The position numbers and the translations under genes were made by a program. The notes below the pieces were generated by a model, which was not told where the DNA came from, made no database searches, and saw only the letters and a list, made by a program, of their open reading frames with translations. This document shows, one piece after another, positions 1 through 12,370 of a DNA stretch of 64,000 nucleotides (its first letter is position 1; every line of letters starts with the position of its first letter). This DNA comes from Liquidambar formosana (Eukaryota; Streptophyta; Magnoliopsida; Saxifragales; Altingiaceae), in contig CM077820.1 in assembly GCA_039720395.1 (NCBI GenBank), positions 17,691,923 to 17,755,922 of the forward strand, written 5' to 3'.

Positions 1-356
1 ATAATTAAACTAGGAAAGGGTCACGTGCCTTGCACGTGCATATTGGCATTTGCTTATTTGTCCATTGTGTTATTGAATCAAGCTAAACATGTTGCATTGT
101 TTATTTGTTTCATGTAGGTACACTAACGTCTACACCATGATAAATTCATAATCCACAGCAATAGACACAGCACAATTGGTAAAAATCCAACATTAATGTT
201 GCTGTTGTATCTTATTCTTCATGCTATTGAACCAATAAATAATTTTTGTAAAGGTTATATCTCACAACTATTAAAGTAAGCAAACCACATTTGTATAATA
301 AAGTGCCAATTCACAACTACAATATTAGCCAAGTTAGAATTTAATGTAAAAGTGAC
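1..356. other. Intergenic, no gene seen
   Basis: AT-rich sequence without a convincing open frame, RNA gene or terminal repeat. Two CACGTG cores lie near the left edge but no gene follows that they could serve. Confidence 0.5.
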
Positions 357-532
357 AACAGGAGGTGGTAATATATATTTTTTTATAAGAAACAACTTGT
401 ATTAATCAGAAAAGAAAAGTACAGTTTTGGACAAGGAGTCTGAAATAAGAGAACAAGAAACAAAACAAGGCCCAACCCCAACAGAACCACCAATCCAATC
501 AGCCAAACAAAACCAAAACAGGAGGTGGTAAT
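357..532 (-). mobile_element. LINE-like 3' fragment with 16-bp target duplication
   Basis: The 16-base stretch AACAGGAGGTGGTAAT occurs at 357-372 and again at 517-532. Between them lie about 144 bases that, read on the minus strand, end in a T/A-rich tail next to the left repeat. A long perfect flanking duplication plus an A-rich 3' end is what target-primed reverse transcription leaves, so this is probably a strongly 5'-truncated LINE or another retroposed piece. No coding capacity. The LINE identity is inferred; the duplication is seen directly. Confidence 0.6.
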
Positions 533-2150
533 GTGTGGAAGAAACTTCCCATAATTGATTAGCAGATAACCTTAACACGATACCTATGGATTTGACATGT
601 GAGGGCAACATGTGGCATTCCCAAACATGTTCATTTTTGTGTGGAAATCATCATAACATTACTAATAGTTCTCTAAACCAGCCCATAATTGGAGATCTTT
701 TACAAGGAAGTTGCAAATCCAAGGAACAACAGTCACCTTTGTTTAAGTCAAGACACAACCTTTGATGGCAGTCCAACGCACTTAAGAGATAGTGAGGACC
801 ATGAGACCTCAACTTTGCTTCCTTTTGAGATGAAAATTTAGCCACTTTCTGCTTCTAATACCAGAGGAAACATTTACAAATAGACTGCAATACAAGGGAA
901 GCATAAGTAAGAGCACACAAATAAAAATTCTCTAGTATTGAATTGTAAGACAATGCAAAGGGACTCCTATTATTTTTTAATTCCTTGTATGTAGGCCTTA
1001 GAGAGAGGGCCAAGAAAAGTTGAGAAAATGAGAAAATGAAAAACTATAAGGCCTTTAATCATAAGACCTTTAATCATAAGACTAAATAAATAAATAAATT
1101 ATATTGAGAAAATGAATAGATTTAACTAATACTTTTATCATCTGATCTAATTTATCCAATGCTTTACTGAAACCAAATATAAATATAAACAAGACAGTGG
1201 AGGGGTTTAAAATGTATCCTTAGCTGCTTATAAAAATAAAATGACCTTATTTGAATGGTATAAAAAAACATTAAACTTGTTATGCAAACTAAAGTGACCG
1301 CAATCAATTTCCTTGGATGTCCAAAAATCTAATGAATTACATATCCTGCAGAATATAGTGTACAAGTTCATGTCAATCAATTTCATCACTAAACATGCTT
1401 ATATAGGACAATCACCAAACAATTTAATTTTTCATCATGAGCAACAATCCTGACTAATTAATAGTACTAAATTCCCCTTGCATGCAGTCATCAAAAGCTT
1501 TATAATCTTCACTCAATAGTTCGTTCAATGTATGCATAGAGCGAGACAAAAAAGGTCTTTCATTGGGTCTATCTCTATATCCATGATAATGTCTTGATAG
1601 GCCTTCCAGTTTTTATATTTCTCCTTCATGATTTACTCTGACATGACCAACAGATGATAATTAGGTGTGCTACTAATATTTACCTGCTCATAGCCCCATA
1701 GCCAATTCCCTAATAAAAATGGGAAAATGCACTGTCAAGCTCTTACACATGTACATAAATCATGGCTGTGGGCTGTGGTTTTATGGACAATAAAGAACAT
1801 TGTTATAAAATTTAATCAAAACTAACTTCCTGAAGGAGAGGGTTTAGTAGCTGATCAAATAATAATCATTGGAACTTTCCAGATTAAGTTAATATAATAA
1901 AATATAGGTGAATTAGCTCATTAAAACTTGCCACGATTTCAATATTAAGTCTATTCCAGATTAAGTTTATCATGGGTTGCTTTGATTCTCTTCAAAATAA
2001 GCAGCAAAGTAAACAAAATTCATAAGTTCTTCATAGAATTGAATTAGATTTATTCAAAGAATTCAAGGTAACACAAAAATTAATGTCAGACTACTATAAT
2101 ATAAGCAAATCATATTATGAAAAAAAGGACATAGCTGAAATCCAAGAAAC
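533..2150. other. Intergenic, no gene seen
   Basis: AT-rich and without a supported gene. Short open frames on the minus strand near 651-845 have no recognisable composition. No terminal repeats found. Confidence 0.5.
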
Positions 2151-2233
2151 CTTAGAACTAAAATACTAGATCTGAAGCCCTATAACTAAAATCCTAGATC
2201 TGAAGCCTTAGAACTAAAATCCTAGATTTGAAA
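2151..2233. repeat. Short tandem repeat, about 34-bp unit
   Basis: About two and a half imperfect copies of a unit built on AACTAAAATCCTAGATCTGA. They lie just left of the sequence leading to the CACTA end at 3201 and may belong to that element. Confidence 0.6.
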
Positions 2234-2985
2234 CTCGAGCTTTACATACCTGACAGAGATGATTAGAAAGAGGAATTTTGTAAAGAAAGAACAAAAGAAC
2301 AACATAATAAAAAAGAAAATAGAACAAGAAAACAAAACAATGAACTCACCGGACAAGGCCGCGATGGGAGCAACGACGTTGACGGTAGCAACAGTGATGC
2401 CGACAGTGGAAACAGGGGCTGCGAGGATGGCGATGACGGCATGCATATATGATGAATGGTGCGAAGGTTTTTGGAGAAACAGAGGAGGGCAGTGCAAGGA
2501 AAGATGTAGATCTGGGGAAAAAAAGGAAAAGAAAAAAAAAGAGAAACAGAGGATTGACAATGATTTTGGTAAGAGAAAGCCAAATAAAAAAATAAAAATA
2601 AAAACTAAAACCCTAGACCTGAAACATTGCACCAAATTACGGACTTGATGAATGTGAGTTGAGGAAAAACTCGGTGAGAAAAGGAGGAAAAAAATAGTGA
2701 ATTCACTGACGGTGGTGACAACTGAAACGATGAGGGCTGCAACGATGAGATGGTGACGGTTGCAGCGATGAGGGCTGCAACGGTGATGATAGTGGCGATG
2801 CCGAGAGAGACCACAGTGTTGGGCGACGGCAACAGTGACGGCAGCCTTGGGCGACTACGACGGTAAGGATGAGGGCTGTGGTGACTAATGCGTGAGGGCT
2901 TTGTGCCGAGGGATGGAGATTGGAGAGAGAGAACGCTTGTCTTAAAAGGAGATCGTGGAGGTGCCACAGGAAGAAAGCCTTTAGA
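2234..2985. other. Probable interior of a CACTA element, no supported gene
   Basis: Purine-rich stretch with many GATG/GCAACG repeats. Open frames on both strands (for example 2222-2635 and 2605-3021 on the minus strand) are low-complexity and match no family I know. Because it runs without a break into the CACTA terminus at 2986-3201, I read it as that element's interior, but no left end was found. Confidence 0.4.
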
Positions 2986-3201
2986 GGGTGAATTGATGAC
3001 CGGTTTTTTAAAACTAGTCATCTTTTGCTATACTATTTTTAAAAAACAGTCATCTTTATTTTTTTAAAGATGACTGTTTTAAGTTTGATCTTAAATGCTA
3101 GTCATCTTTTCACTTTAAAAATCAAAAGATGACTGGTTTTTAAAAAACGGTCATCTTTTTAAATTCTAAAAGCGTCAGCTATCAAACTTTTTCTTATAGT
3201 G
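2986..3201. mobile_element. CACTA (En/Spm) terminus with subterminal repeats
   Basis: The right edge ends TTTTTCTTATAGTG at 3201, the reverse complement of the CACTATAAGAAAA terminus common in plant CACTA elements. Inside it the motif AGTCATCTTTT and its complement recur about six times in both orientations between 3016 and 3160, as the subterminal repeats that bind CACTA transposase usually do. No matching left end with CACTATAAG was found upstream in the window, so the element is truncated or its other end has decayed. Confidence 0.65.
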
Positions 3202-3204
3202 GCT

Positions 3205-4265
3205 TCTCCCAAATTGCATGTCATCCCAGATTTTATTAACGAATAACTTAAACAGTAATGTCCAAATCAATTCATTTGTAAATCGACTAAATTCTTCTCA
3301 CTATTTTCAAGAGAAATAGCATAGCGAACTGCAATAAGCATTAGAAGACCTTCTTTGTTGAGAATGCCTCCTAAATCCTAATGCAACCTATGTTGAGAGA
3401 GTTGAATCCAAGCCTACGATGAAGAAATGAGTTCCTAACTCCACAGGTCAAACTTGATCTACAAACTCTACATGTAAAATGAAGAATCTAGCCCCTATAA
3501 TGCGTTCCAATACGTCAAAATGAGGTGTGAGAGTCAAAATCCCTTGCATGCAAGCCAAACTCCACTCTCTCTCCTCCATACACACATTCTCTATCATATC
3601 TCTCCCCTTCTCTCTAAGTATTTTGAGGCGAAAATGGCTAAAATGGAGTGTTAGAGTCGGGCTTGGGGTACTTAAGGGATGATTGGATCGAAGCACATGC
3701 GTCATTTGACGCATTTTTTTCCAGGAGTGCTTTCTGCCTACCTCTGATTGATCAACCTCAAGTCAATCAATCGGTCTAAGACAAATTTGCCCAAATTCAA
3801 ATAAAAATGCATATCTAAGCCATTTATGCTCATCTAACATGCATATCATGAAAAAATAAGATTTAACTACGTGTCATACATCATCAACATCATCACAATC
3901 ATCAGGTGTCAAGCACATGTAAGCTAATGCTTGACAAAACAACTAATAATTATGTAATTAAAATAATTTAATGATATGGGCGTTACACCTAAGGTGAGCC
4001 TATGTAAGCAACTAGTTGTAAGAATGGCCACTTGACTAGTATTTCAATATGTTTTCAAATTAAAATAATTTTCAATAACCAAATTGACACACCGGGCTCA
4101 AGTAGGAGAATGTAAGAATTTTTATTTATGGGCCAATGGTCAAATTGTTGTTTGTGCAAACTATATATTAGTGTCACTAATTTTACCAGAAATTTTAATG
4201 TAGTGCATAAATTTTTAATTTATCCAATTTAATACACTAGCTATACCTTAGTGTTTCAATGTGGG
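3205..4265. other. Intergenic, no gene seen
   Basis: No supported gene, RNA or repeat boundary. It ends at the TAAAT target duplication of the neighbouring Gypsy element. Confidence 0.5.
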
Positions 4266-4270
4266 TAAAT

Positions 4271-5488
4271 TGCTGCGACTTTAATAATGCTCCCAAGTGC
4301 AGGATGTCACGAAGTAATAAATTCTCGGTGAGTTCGAGGTCGAACCACAAGGAAGGGGAATAATTAGCAGAGAAGATTAAGAAAATATTTTAAAAATTTA
4401 GTTGCTTGATTGCAAAGAATTAATTTGATTGAAAACAATAAGTTAAAAGCACTAAGGTTCAGAAGTCCACTCATAACAAATATTAGATATTTGCTAACTA
4501 CTCAATTTTATAACTCAACTGAGATTCATACGAAGGATGACCCCAGTCCGATGATGTAACAATTAATTTTATTCAAAACAATTCTAAAAATATGGATTCA
4601 TAAGATTGATTGATTTAATGCATGAGAAAACTAGTAATTTAATTCGCAGAGAATTCTAAGCATTCACCGTACCCAGAGTTAACGATAAATAAAAGAATTA
4701 TACAGAATAAATGCCTTACAAAATAATCAAAATCGATCAAAATTATAAAACCTTACATTAAATCCATGAAAGAGTCATTAAACAAATATCAAATAATTGT
4801 TGTGGCTTCACTTCTAACCTTAGCAAAAAGTTTAGCTACTCATGATAATTGAAAACTAAAGAAAGGTAGAAGAAGAGGAACAAGAGAGAGGTCCTCCTAG
4901 AAGAGAATAAGAGAAGTAATATATATAGGTGTAGCCACCTTTTCCTTTCCATGTGCTCTTACGGTTTCCAAGAGAAAGAGGAGAAAAATTAGGAAACAAA
5001 TTGGGAATCCCGGTTTTTTCCAGCAAGGCTAACTTGTGACCCGTTTTTGACCTACTAAATGTTGAAATCACGAAATATTCGTGAAATACAATATTGTAGG
5101 GCGTCAAATCAGCTTTCCAGGGACACCAATTTTGCATCAATTGGACTTCGGAGTCAAAAGTTATGGCCAAAATACGGTAACTGCTCCAAACTTCCTTTTT
5201 AATCTTCTTTCCAACTTTGGGGTTGCCAATTCCTTTACTAAAATTTTCTAAAATTAATGCACTTCACCCTTAGAAAGCTTCTATATAGTTCCAAATAAAT
5301 TTAGAATGCTTGACCATAGGAAATTGGCTTCCTACAAAAATAAAACACGCATTAATATACAACTTTAAGCATAAGGGCATATATCAAGAGAATTCATGTA
5401 TAATGTGTAAAATGCGGAATTAAGAGCCAAATAAATGTGATAATACCTACTAAAAGTATAACATTAATGCAACTTTAAGCTATTATCA
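4271..5488 (-). repeat. 3' LTR of the Athila-like element (full length)
   Basis: 1218 bp, beginning TGATAATAGC and ending in CA on the minus strand. Its first 300 bp (5488-5188) are nearly identical to 10668-10368. The remaining 917 bp have no counterpart in the other LTR. The stretch around 4300-4360 resembles, from memory, the end of Athila-type LTRs. Confidence 0.8.
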
Positions 5489-5500
5489 CACCCCCCAACC
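5489..5500 (-). promoter_or_regulatory. Polypurine tract of the Athila-like element
   Basis: On the minus strand GGTTGGGGGGTG directly precedes the 3' LTR start TGATAATAGC. This is the expected position and composition for the primer of plus-strand DNA synthesis. Confidence 0.75.
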
Positions 5501-7179
5501 AGCATATTGCTAGTCCCTAGCAATTAAAGCGATTGAAATAGTTTTCTTCAAAAGAAAAACTCAAAGCATGGCTACTAATTTCATCACCTTAGCAAAAGAA
5601 TTAGTTAAAAGTTCAGAACACTCGCAACTATTAAAAACATCCCAATGAATTCGAAAACTCATTGTGTGTGAAGAATTTAACCAACACAAATATAAACCCA
5701 ATTTCAAGGTAAAGCACAACCCAAATCTCTATCCTAAATATGCTTCAACTCAAATCTCATAAGGATTACACTCAACAAAATAATGCACTCTGAATAGGGT
5801 AATATTCTTGAGTATATGTGAGTAGAATAATGTAGAGCAAGAACAAGAATCTCACATATAAAATATTTGAAAAACACTATCACAAGGAAGAATCATATAG
5901 TCTCATGAAAGGAATGCCAAATACTAAGAATGTACACCACACATTACATTATAGCTCAGTCATGTCAATATCCAAACCATACTATCCTCGAAATCAAATA
6001 GGACTTTTAATAGGATGTAATGTTGGGATAAAAGAAGGAATTGAAACAAAAAGGTTATGGTGATGGTAAAAAGTGTATCCGAGAATGGTAGAAAGAACAA
6101 ACTCACTTGAAACAATTTTGTATTCAACTTATTCTTCCAAACTTTGGCAATCAAACACTTTTTTTCTTTTTTTCTTTCTTCACTTCTCAATACTTCACCA
6201 ACAAAGCTTTCTCTTTCTTTTTCTTTTTTTCTTTCTTTTTTTTTCTTTTCTTTTCTTCTTTTTTTTTTTCACTTTTTTTTCACCTTTTTTTTTTAATTTT
6301 TTTTAAAAATTTTCCCACCCATTCACCTTATTGAACATTGATAATATCCATTCTCAAAACACTTTAGGAAAAAGGTTATGAAAGAAAGGCTAATCAAAAG
6401 GCTCAACGGGCTAACTAGTGGTAATGTATCACAAAGAAAAGAAATTTAAGGCTCAAAGAAATCAAAGATGGCCTAAAATCATCTCTCAAAGAGTGATATA
6501 ATTTTTCAATATCCATGACTTCAAAAAAAACAAGTGTGGTATAAAAAATATATTCTCAGCATTCAACCAAAAAGAAGAAATAATGAGACTAAACAATGAA
6601 ATTTGAGCGCTTCCAAAAATCAAGGTAAGATTAAATATAATAACCCTCTAAAAAAAATTAGTGGCTCAAATACTCACAAGGGCTAAAAGTCTCTACATTT
6701 TTATTCATCAAGATTTTTAAAATCATCTTTACCCTTTAATCAAGAATCATATTCATGCGGCTAAAATGCAAGTGCAATGTAATCCAAGTATGAAATTCAA
6801 TGGAAAATTTGAAATAGAAGTAGCATAATGAACTTCAAATTAGATAATCATGCTAAGGCAACAAAATTTTTAAGCCAAAAATGTGTAAACCACTAAACTT
6901 TTTTTTTTTTTTTTTGAAAAATAAGATAAACTAACTAAGACCAAAATAAACTAACACAACACCAAAATTCCCTCCCCCCAACCTAAAAGATACATTGTCC
7001 TCAATGTAAACAAAGAAAAACAAAGTAGTAGAGATCATGGAGAGTACCTTGAGGTTTGAACCAAAAAGAAAACAAACAAACTCTAATACCTGCAAAATGG
7101 GTTAGACACGAAAAACACAAAAATAGAAGGGAAAAAAAAATAACTAACTACGACACAAACACTAATACGAATGAACTAA
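5501..7179. other. Noncoding 3' region of the Athila-like element
   Basis: Between the pol remnant and the polypurine tract. Athila elements often carry an env-like or otherwise variable region here, but no frame longer than about 80 residues survives. It contains T-rich low-complexity sequence at about 6160-6310 and an A/T tract near 6898-6920. The open frames across the T-rich run are artefacts of composition. Confidence 0.55.
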
Positions 7180-7884
7180 TTAAGGGTTTGGTAAATCCTG
7201 GTAGACAGGATCCACCAAATTAATGGACTCATCCTCAGGTGAAAAATTCTCAAGAAATGGTTTAAGACGTTGTCCATTAACTTTAAAAACATTACCTTTC
7301 TTGGGATTTTCAATCTCAATAGCTCCATGAGGAAAAACAGTTTTAACCACGAATGGTCCTGTCCAATGAGACCTTAGCTTACCTGGAAACAAATGCAATC
7401 TAGAATTATACAAAAGAACTTTTTGAGATGGTTCAAAAGATTTCCTTAAAATATTTTTTTCATGAAAAACTTTCATTCGTTCTTTGTAAATTTTAAAATT
7501 GTCATAAGCATCCCGCCGAATCTCTTCCAAAGAAATTATATGAGTGCATACTAAACGGCTAATTCTTTTAATGGCAGAAACATTCAATCCTATTGCACCT
7601 TTGTGCTCTTTCAAAATTTTCAGCAATTTACCTTCTTGCAAGGGATCAAGTTTAGTAGATATTACCATAGGAAAAATCTCCTTAGGTCTAAAGAATGCAT
7701 ACTTGAGTTCCACTAGCAAAGGCTTTAATTCCAGTTTAGGCACTTTCTCATTCGATGGCAATAGTTTAAGCTCACGGGATGGTAGCTCTTCAAATTTCGG
7801 CCTCCGCGCATTCACATCCAATTCCTGTGTAGAATCCAATAGACAATAAAGATATGTAATTTTAGGATTCTCATTAAACTCCAA
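7180..7884 (-). pseudogene. Athila-like pol remnant: protease-RT linker fused to integrase tail
   Basis: An open frame of 234 codons. Its first half reads like the stretch before reverse transcriptase in Athila-type Gag-Pol (ELKYAFF, LLKILKEHKGAIG, THIISLEE). It then passes without a stop into the C-terminal part of an integrase (DAYDNFKIYKERMKVFHEKNI, then SHWTGPFVV and NVFKVNGQRLKPFL, the region before and including the chromatin-binding end). Reverse transcriptase, RNase H and the integrase zinc finger and catalytic core, normally over 2 kb, are missing. The join lies at about 7520-7535, at LEE. A frameshift separates this frame from the upstream gag-protease frame. Confidence 0.75.
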
Positions 7885-10112
7885 ATCATGAGAATTAATC
7901 TAGCAACCTCTAAAGGATCAGAAAAATATGACACATTAAATTGTTTTTGAACAAGTGTATCAATTAAGTTAACTTCATGAAAGTCATCATCATCCCTAGG
8001 TTCTTTGCAGGTATTAAAAATATTCAATTCTTGAGTCATATTTCCAAAAGACAATTTAAGTATACCACTCCTATAATTTATTAAAGCATTGGAAGTTGCA
8101 AGGAATGGGCGACCCAGAATCACAGGAATTTGAGAACTAGCATTCAAAACAGGATGTGTGTCCAAAACAATAAAATCAACAGGAAAGTAAAATTTATCAA
8201 TTTGGACTAACACATCCTCTACTACTCCCCTAGGTATTTTTACAGAACAGTCCGCGAGCTAAAGAGTTATTTTGGTTGGTTTTAGCTCACCTAGACCCAA
8301 CTGTTCATATACTGAATAAGGTAAAAAATTCATGCTAGCCCCAAGATTAAGTAAAGCTTGCTCTATTTTAAAATTACCAATAACACATGAAATAGTGGGA
8401 CCACCTGGATCTTTATATTTAGGAGGATTATTGTTTTGAATGATAGCACTCACTTGCTCAGTTAAAAATGCCTTTTTTTGTACGTTAAGCTTACGCTTGA
8501 CCGTACACAAATCTTTCAAAAACTTAGCATAAGAAGGAATTTGTTTTATTGCATCCAACAAAGGAATGTTGACTTTCACTTGTTTAAAGATTTCAAGAAT
8601 GTCTGCATTCTGATTCACTTTTTGAGGTGGTTGTAATCTTTGAGGAGAAGGAATGAGAATGGGGCATCTCTCAATTTCACTTGACTCGGGCTTATTAGAT
8701 TCATTACTACTCTTTGTTTTTGAAAATTCTTCTTTTTCTTTGTCTTTGGGTGGTGAAATAGTTTTATCAATAACTTTTCCACTGCAAAGAGTAGTAATGG
8801 ACTTAACATGCTCAAGTTATGTGTCAGAAAAATTAGAATCACTAATACTAAATTGACCTTGAGGATTAGGTTGTGGTTGAGATGGAAATTTACCTTTTTC
8901 TTGAATGCTCAATGAAGTGGTCAACTTAGTAAGAATATTTCTAATATCACTTATGGCTTGAGAAGTCTGATTATTTATGGTGGCTTGACTCTGCATGAAT
9001 TGTTGCAATGTTTCCTCTAAACCCTTCCAATGAGGAGGATTATAAGGAACAAAATTAGAATGGCCTTGAGGTGGTAGTGCAACATTATCATTCCTCCAAC
9101 TGAAATTTGGATGATTCCTCCACCCTGGATTATAAGTTTCAGAATAGGGTGAAGAAAAAGGCTTTTTATTTACGTTTATAACATTTGTTTGATCGTGCAA
9201 CACCTCTTTAAAAGCAGGGATAGTTGGACAATCATTTGTAGAGTGTCCCATGGTCTCACAAATACTACAAACATCATTCAATTTAGGAACAAACATAACT
9301 TCATTAACTTTTCTTAACTCCATGGCTTTTAATTTCCTAGCCAAAATAGCTACCCTAGCACTTAAGTCATCATCCTCCCTAAGATGGTACTTACCGCCTC
9401 CAGATGGGTTGGTAGAAGGCTTGGACCTATTTAAAGTATCAGTTGTATCCCAAGATTGGGCATTCTCAGCTAACAGATCAAAATAGTCAAAAGCCTCATC
9501 AGGGTCCTTATTCATGAATTCACTATTGCACATCATCTCTACAAATTGGCGCATTTTAGGAGTTAAACTTTAATAGAAAAAACTAATGATACGCCAAGTT
9601 TCATAGCCATGATGTGGGCAAGAATTTAATAAATCCTTAAAACGTTCCCAACATTGGTAAAAAGTCTCATTATCTTTTTGTGAAAAATTCATTATTTGTC
9701 TTTTCAGAGTATTTGTCTTATGAAGTGGGAAGTGCTTTTTCAAAAATTCAGTTTGCATTTTTTGCAATGTGCCAATGGATCTAGGTTTTAAAGTATTAAG
9801 CTAATTTTTCGCCTTATCCTTGAGAGAAAAGTGAAATAATTTCAATTTAATAGTCTCTTCACTACAAGTTTGGTCATGAAAGGTTACACAAACCTCATCA
9901 AATTCCTTAAGGTGCAAATATGGGTTTTCAGATTCTAAACCATGGAATTTAGGTAGCAATGGAATCATGCCAGCCTTAAATTTGAAATTATTAGCATTCA
10001 GAGGAAAAATGATGCAAGATGGTGCACTACTCGTAATAGGCTGCAAATAATCTCTAAGAGTCTTTTTATCATCCCTATCAATATTCTCAATTTGTTCCTC
10101 ATTATCAGACAT
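7885..10112 (-). pseudogene. Athila-like gag-protease, broken by stops
   Basis: Read on the minus strand from a likely start at 10112 (MSDNEEQIEN). Stretches 10112-9801, 9767-9570, 9554-8817, 8618-8259 and 8213-7812 share one frame but are separated by stops and small shifts. Recognisable parts are the gag core (HLKEFDEVC, then FHFSLKDKAK), a CCHC zinc knuckle CSICETMGHSTNDC near 9270-9230, and an aspartic protease. The protease motif that is usually DLGAS reads NLGAS here, so the catalytic Asp is lost; a second protease motif, ILGRPFLAT, is present near 8120. The protein would have packaged RNA and matured Gag, but it is clearly dead. Confidence 0.75.
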
Positions 10113-10349
10113 GGTGTCAAGTATGTGATTGTGTCCAAGAGAATCAATTAAATTGCCACACAAATTTTCATACTCAACTCTAACCAAACGATGAGTATGA
10201 TCAAGATGCCAAATTTGCATACAAAAAAGAATAAATAAAAAATAAATAAATAAAAAGTTGTGGAAAGAGTTTACCGGATTTGCGAAGAGATTCGCAAAAT
10301 ACAACAAATCTCCTCTGAAAACAATGAGCTGTTATTTATCCACGCCAAT

Positions 10350-10366
10350 CCCCGGCAACGGCGCCA
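10350..10366 (-). promoter_or_regulatory. Primer binding site, tRNA-Asp type
   Basis: On the minus strand TGGCGCCGTTGCCGGGG, complementary to the 3' end of plant tRNA-Asp including CCA. It starts one base inside the shortened 5' LTR and identifies orientation and lineage. Confidence 0.85.
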
Positions 10367-10367
10367 A

Positions 10368-10668
10368 AAACTTCCTTTTTAATCTTCTTTCCAACTTTGG
10401 GGTTGCCAATTCCTTTACTAAAATTTTCTAAAATTAATGCACTTCACCCTTACAAAGCTTCTATATAGTTCCAAATAAATTTAGAATGCTTGACCATAGG
10501 AAATTGGCTTCCTTCAAAAATAAAACACGCATTAATACACAACTTTAAGCATAAGAGCATGTATCAAGAGAATTCATGTATAATGTGTAAAATGCGGAAT
10601 TAAGTGCCAAATAAATGTGATAATGCCTACTAAAAGTATAACATTAATGCAACTTTAAGCTATTATCA
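10368..10668 (-). repeat. 5' LTR of the Athila-like element, 917 bp missing
   Basis: Nearly identical to 5188-5488 but stops where the other LTR continues for another 917 bp, and runs directly into the primer binding site. Short TTTGG homology at the two edges suggests a microhomology deletion. Confidence 0.8.
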
Positions 10669-10673
10669 TAAAT

Positions 10674-12362
10674 ATGGGGCAGACGTTTAGTTCACTAACA
10701 GAGACCTCACGTGTGCTCACGTGGTAGCCCATCTGGTGCCAACGTGGTTTCCCAGGTGGAATCTCCCCATATTCCTAGTAGCTGCAGTGTTTACCAGTCG
10801 TCTTTGCCAAAGATTTTTCTTCTTGCATATTAATCATACAAATGAGTAATTTGCTTTTAATTTACAGGTTTGTAGATTATGTGTTGCCTTTTTAAATTCA
10901 TTACTCTACTTTCGTTTTCAACAAATGCGTACTCCACTTCTCTATCCTCTTTCTTTTTAGCACTGCTCAAAAGTAGGAGGCATCTTATAGGAGCAACACC
11001 TTTAAGAGTATCTCGAATGATGTGTTTAAAGTTGTGATATTGTTCCAATCGTGTGTTAAAAGGGTGTGTTAAAAAATAGCAATAGTTCATCTTTGTACTA
11101 TATTTGGCACACCCTTGAGTTAAAATAGCATAAAGTTAGTTAAAAAAATAAAGAAGAAGAAGATGGTGGTTGTGCTAAAAAATTATATATTATGTTATTT
11201 GCATAGCTAGTAAAATATGGTACGGGAGAATACGGAACGGCATATGTACGGAGTACAATTTGTTTTTTCTTAACAAAAATATAATGAAAAATTTGGCATA
11301 AAAAATGGAAACGGAAATAATATGGATACGTGCATATACGGGTACAATACGAATCTTAATTAAAAATTCGGGATAAAAAATACGCAAGTATGTTATGTTA
11401 TTTCATTTAGTATATCACTATTAATCACTATTTTTATATTGTTTTATTTAAATATTCATAAAATATTATTAAAAAATCAATCACATATAAAATAATAATC
11501 TATTTTATTATTTTATTTTGTTTTATTTTTTTTACATTTATATAGAAAGAAGCAGAAATTTGACTAAGAAGATGACTAAAAATTAATAAGTATATAAGTC
11601 TTGATCTATATATATTTTCACATTTTCATCTTCTAAACTATTTTATAGATTTTGTCTTAAAATCATATGAAATGTGGTATATATAGCAAAAGAATAGATA
11701 TCATCATCTAATCTTTAACAAACCCAAAAACAATTATACTAAGAGATATGAAATTATAATATAAAAATTATAAATTAAATCTTGATTTAACAAAAAAATA
11801 AGAATCAATATATTTTAAATATTGACAGTAATATTGTTGATGATTATAGGAAGAGTTGAATTGTCAATATTATTGTAGTCAAATTGTTAACTACAATGAA
11901 GAGTATTTTAATATAAGTATAATACGAGATACGTTAAATACGTGAACTATATGTTTGCTATAAAAAAAAAAGTATTTTTAATTATGTTTAAACTTTATAC
12001 GGCAAACGGAAGTTTTTTTTAAAAAATATGTACATACATGTATTATACGAATATAATACAAAATTTACTAATTAAAGTTATTTGTATCATTGAAACACAT
12101 TGTGTCAAAGTATAACATCTAATACTATAATATATGTTAACATATATTAAAATAATAATAACATAGGTAATATAGTTACCGATACTAGAGATACTCTAAA
12201 AGAGGCTCTATATTTCCCACTTTTGAACATGACGTGAGAGCACCCATTAAATTTATTAAAAATCATAGCCAAAAGGCTACCTTATTTGTTTAATGTTTTT
12301 TCTGCCAAAGACTAGTCAATAGTAGTCACGTTCTTTTGAGTGTATGAGAAGAGCACTCGAGC
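10674..12362. other. Intergenic, very AT-rich, possible decayed element
   Basis: No supported gene. A weak inverted pair TTTAAGAGTATCTCGAA (11001-11017) and ACTAGAGATACTCTAAAAG (12184-12202) could bound an old inverted-repeat element of about 1.2 kb. Within it TACGG-type motifs recur at 11220-11390 and 11920-12060. I found no target duplication, so this stays tentative. Confidence 0.35.
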
Positions 12363-12370
12363 AGGACTAG

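Larger units (their letters stand above)
4271..10668 (-). mobile_element. Athila-like Ty3/Gypsy retrotransposon, internally deleted
   Basis: A 6.4-kb element lying on the minus strand. Its ends read TG...CA and are flanked by the perfect 5-bp duplication TAAAT (4266-4270 and 10669-10673). In transcription order it has a shortened 5' LTR (10668-10368), a primer binding site matching the 3' end of tRNA-Asp (10366-10350), gag-protease remnants, a short fused pol remnant, a noncoding stretch, a G-rich polypurine tract (5500-5489) and a full 3' LTR (5488-4271). The tRNA-Asp site and the gag/protease sequence point to the Athila lineage. Reverse transcriptase, RNase H and the integrase core are absent, so it cannot move by itself. 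Confidence 0.85.

Noticed and set aside
2222..3021. Open frames on both strands near the first CACTA end
   Set aside because: Low-complexity translations without family resemblance, lying within a transposon.
6073..6334. Phe/Ser-rich open frames in the Athila-like element
   Set aside because: They are produced by the T-rich tract; nothing suggests a real membrane protein.
10346..10700. The sequence after 10368 as an independent solo element
   Set aside because: It is the partner of 5188-5488 and shares the TAAAT target duplication with the left end, so it is the 5' LTR of the same element.
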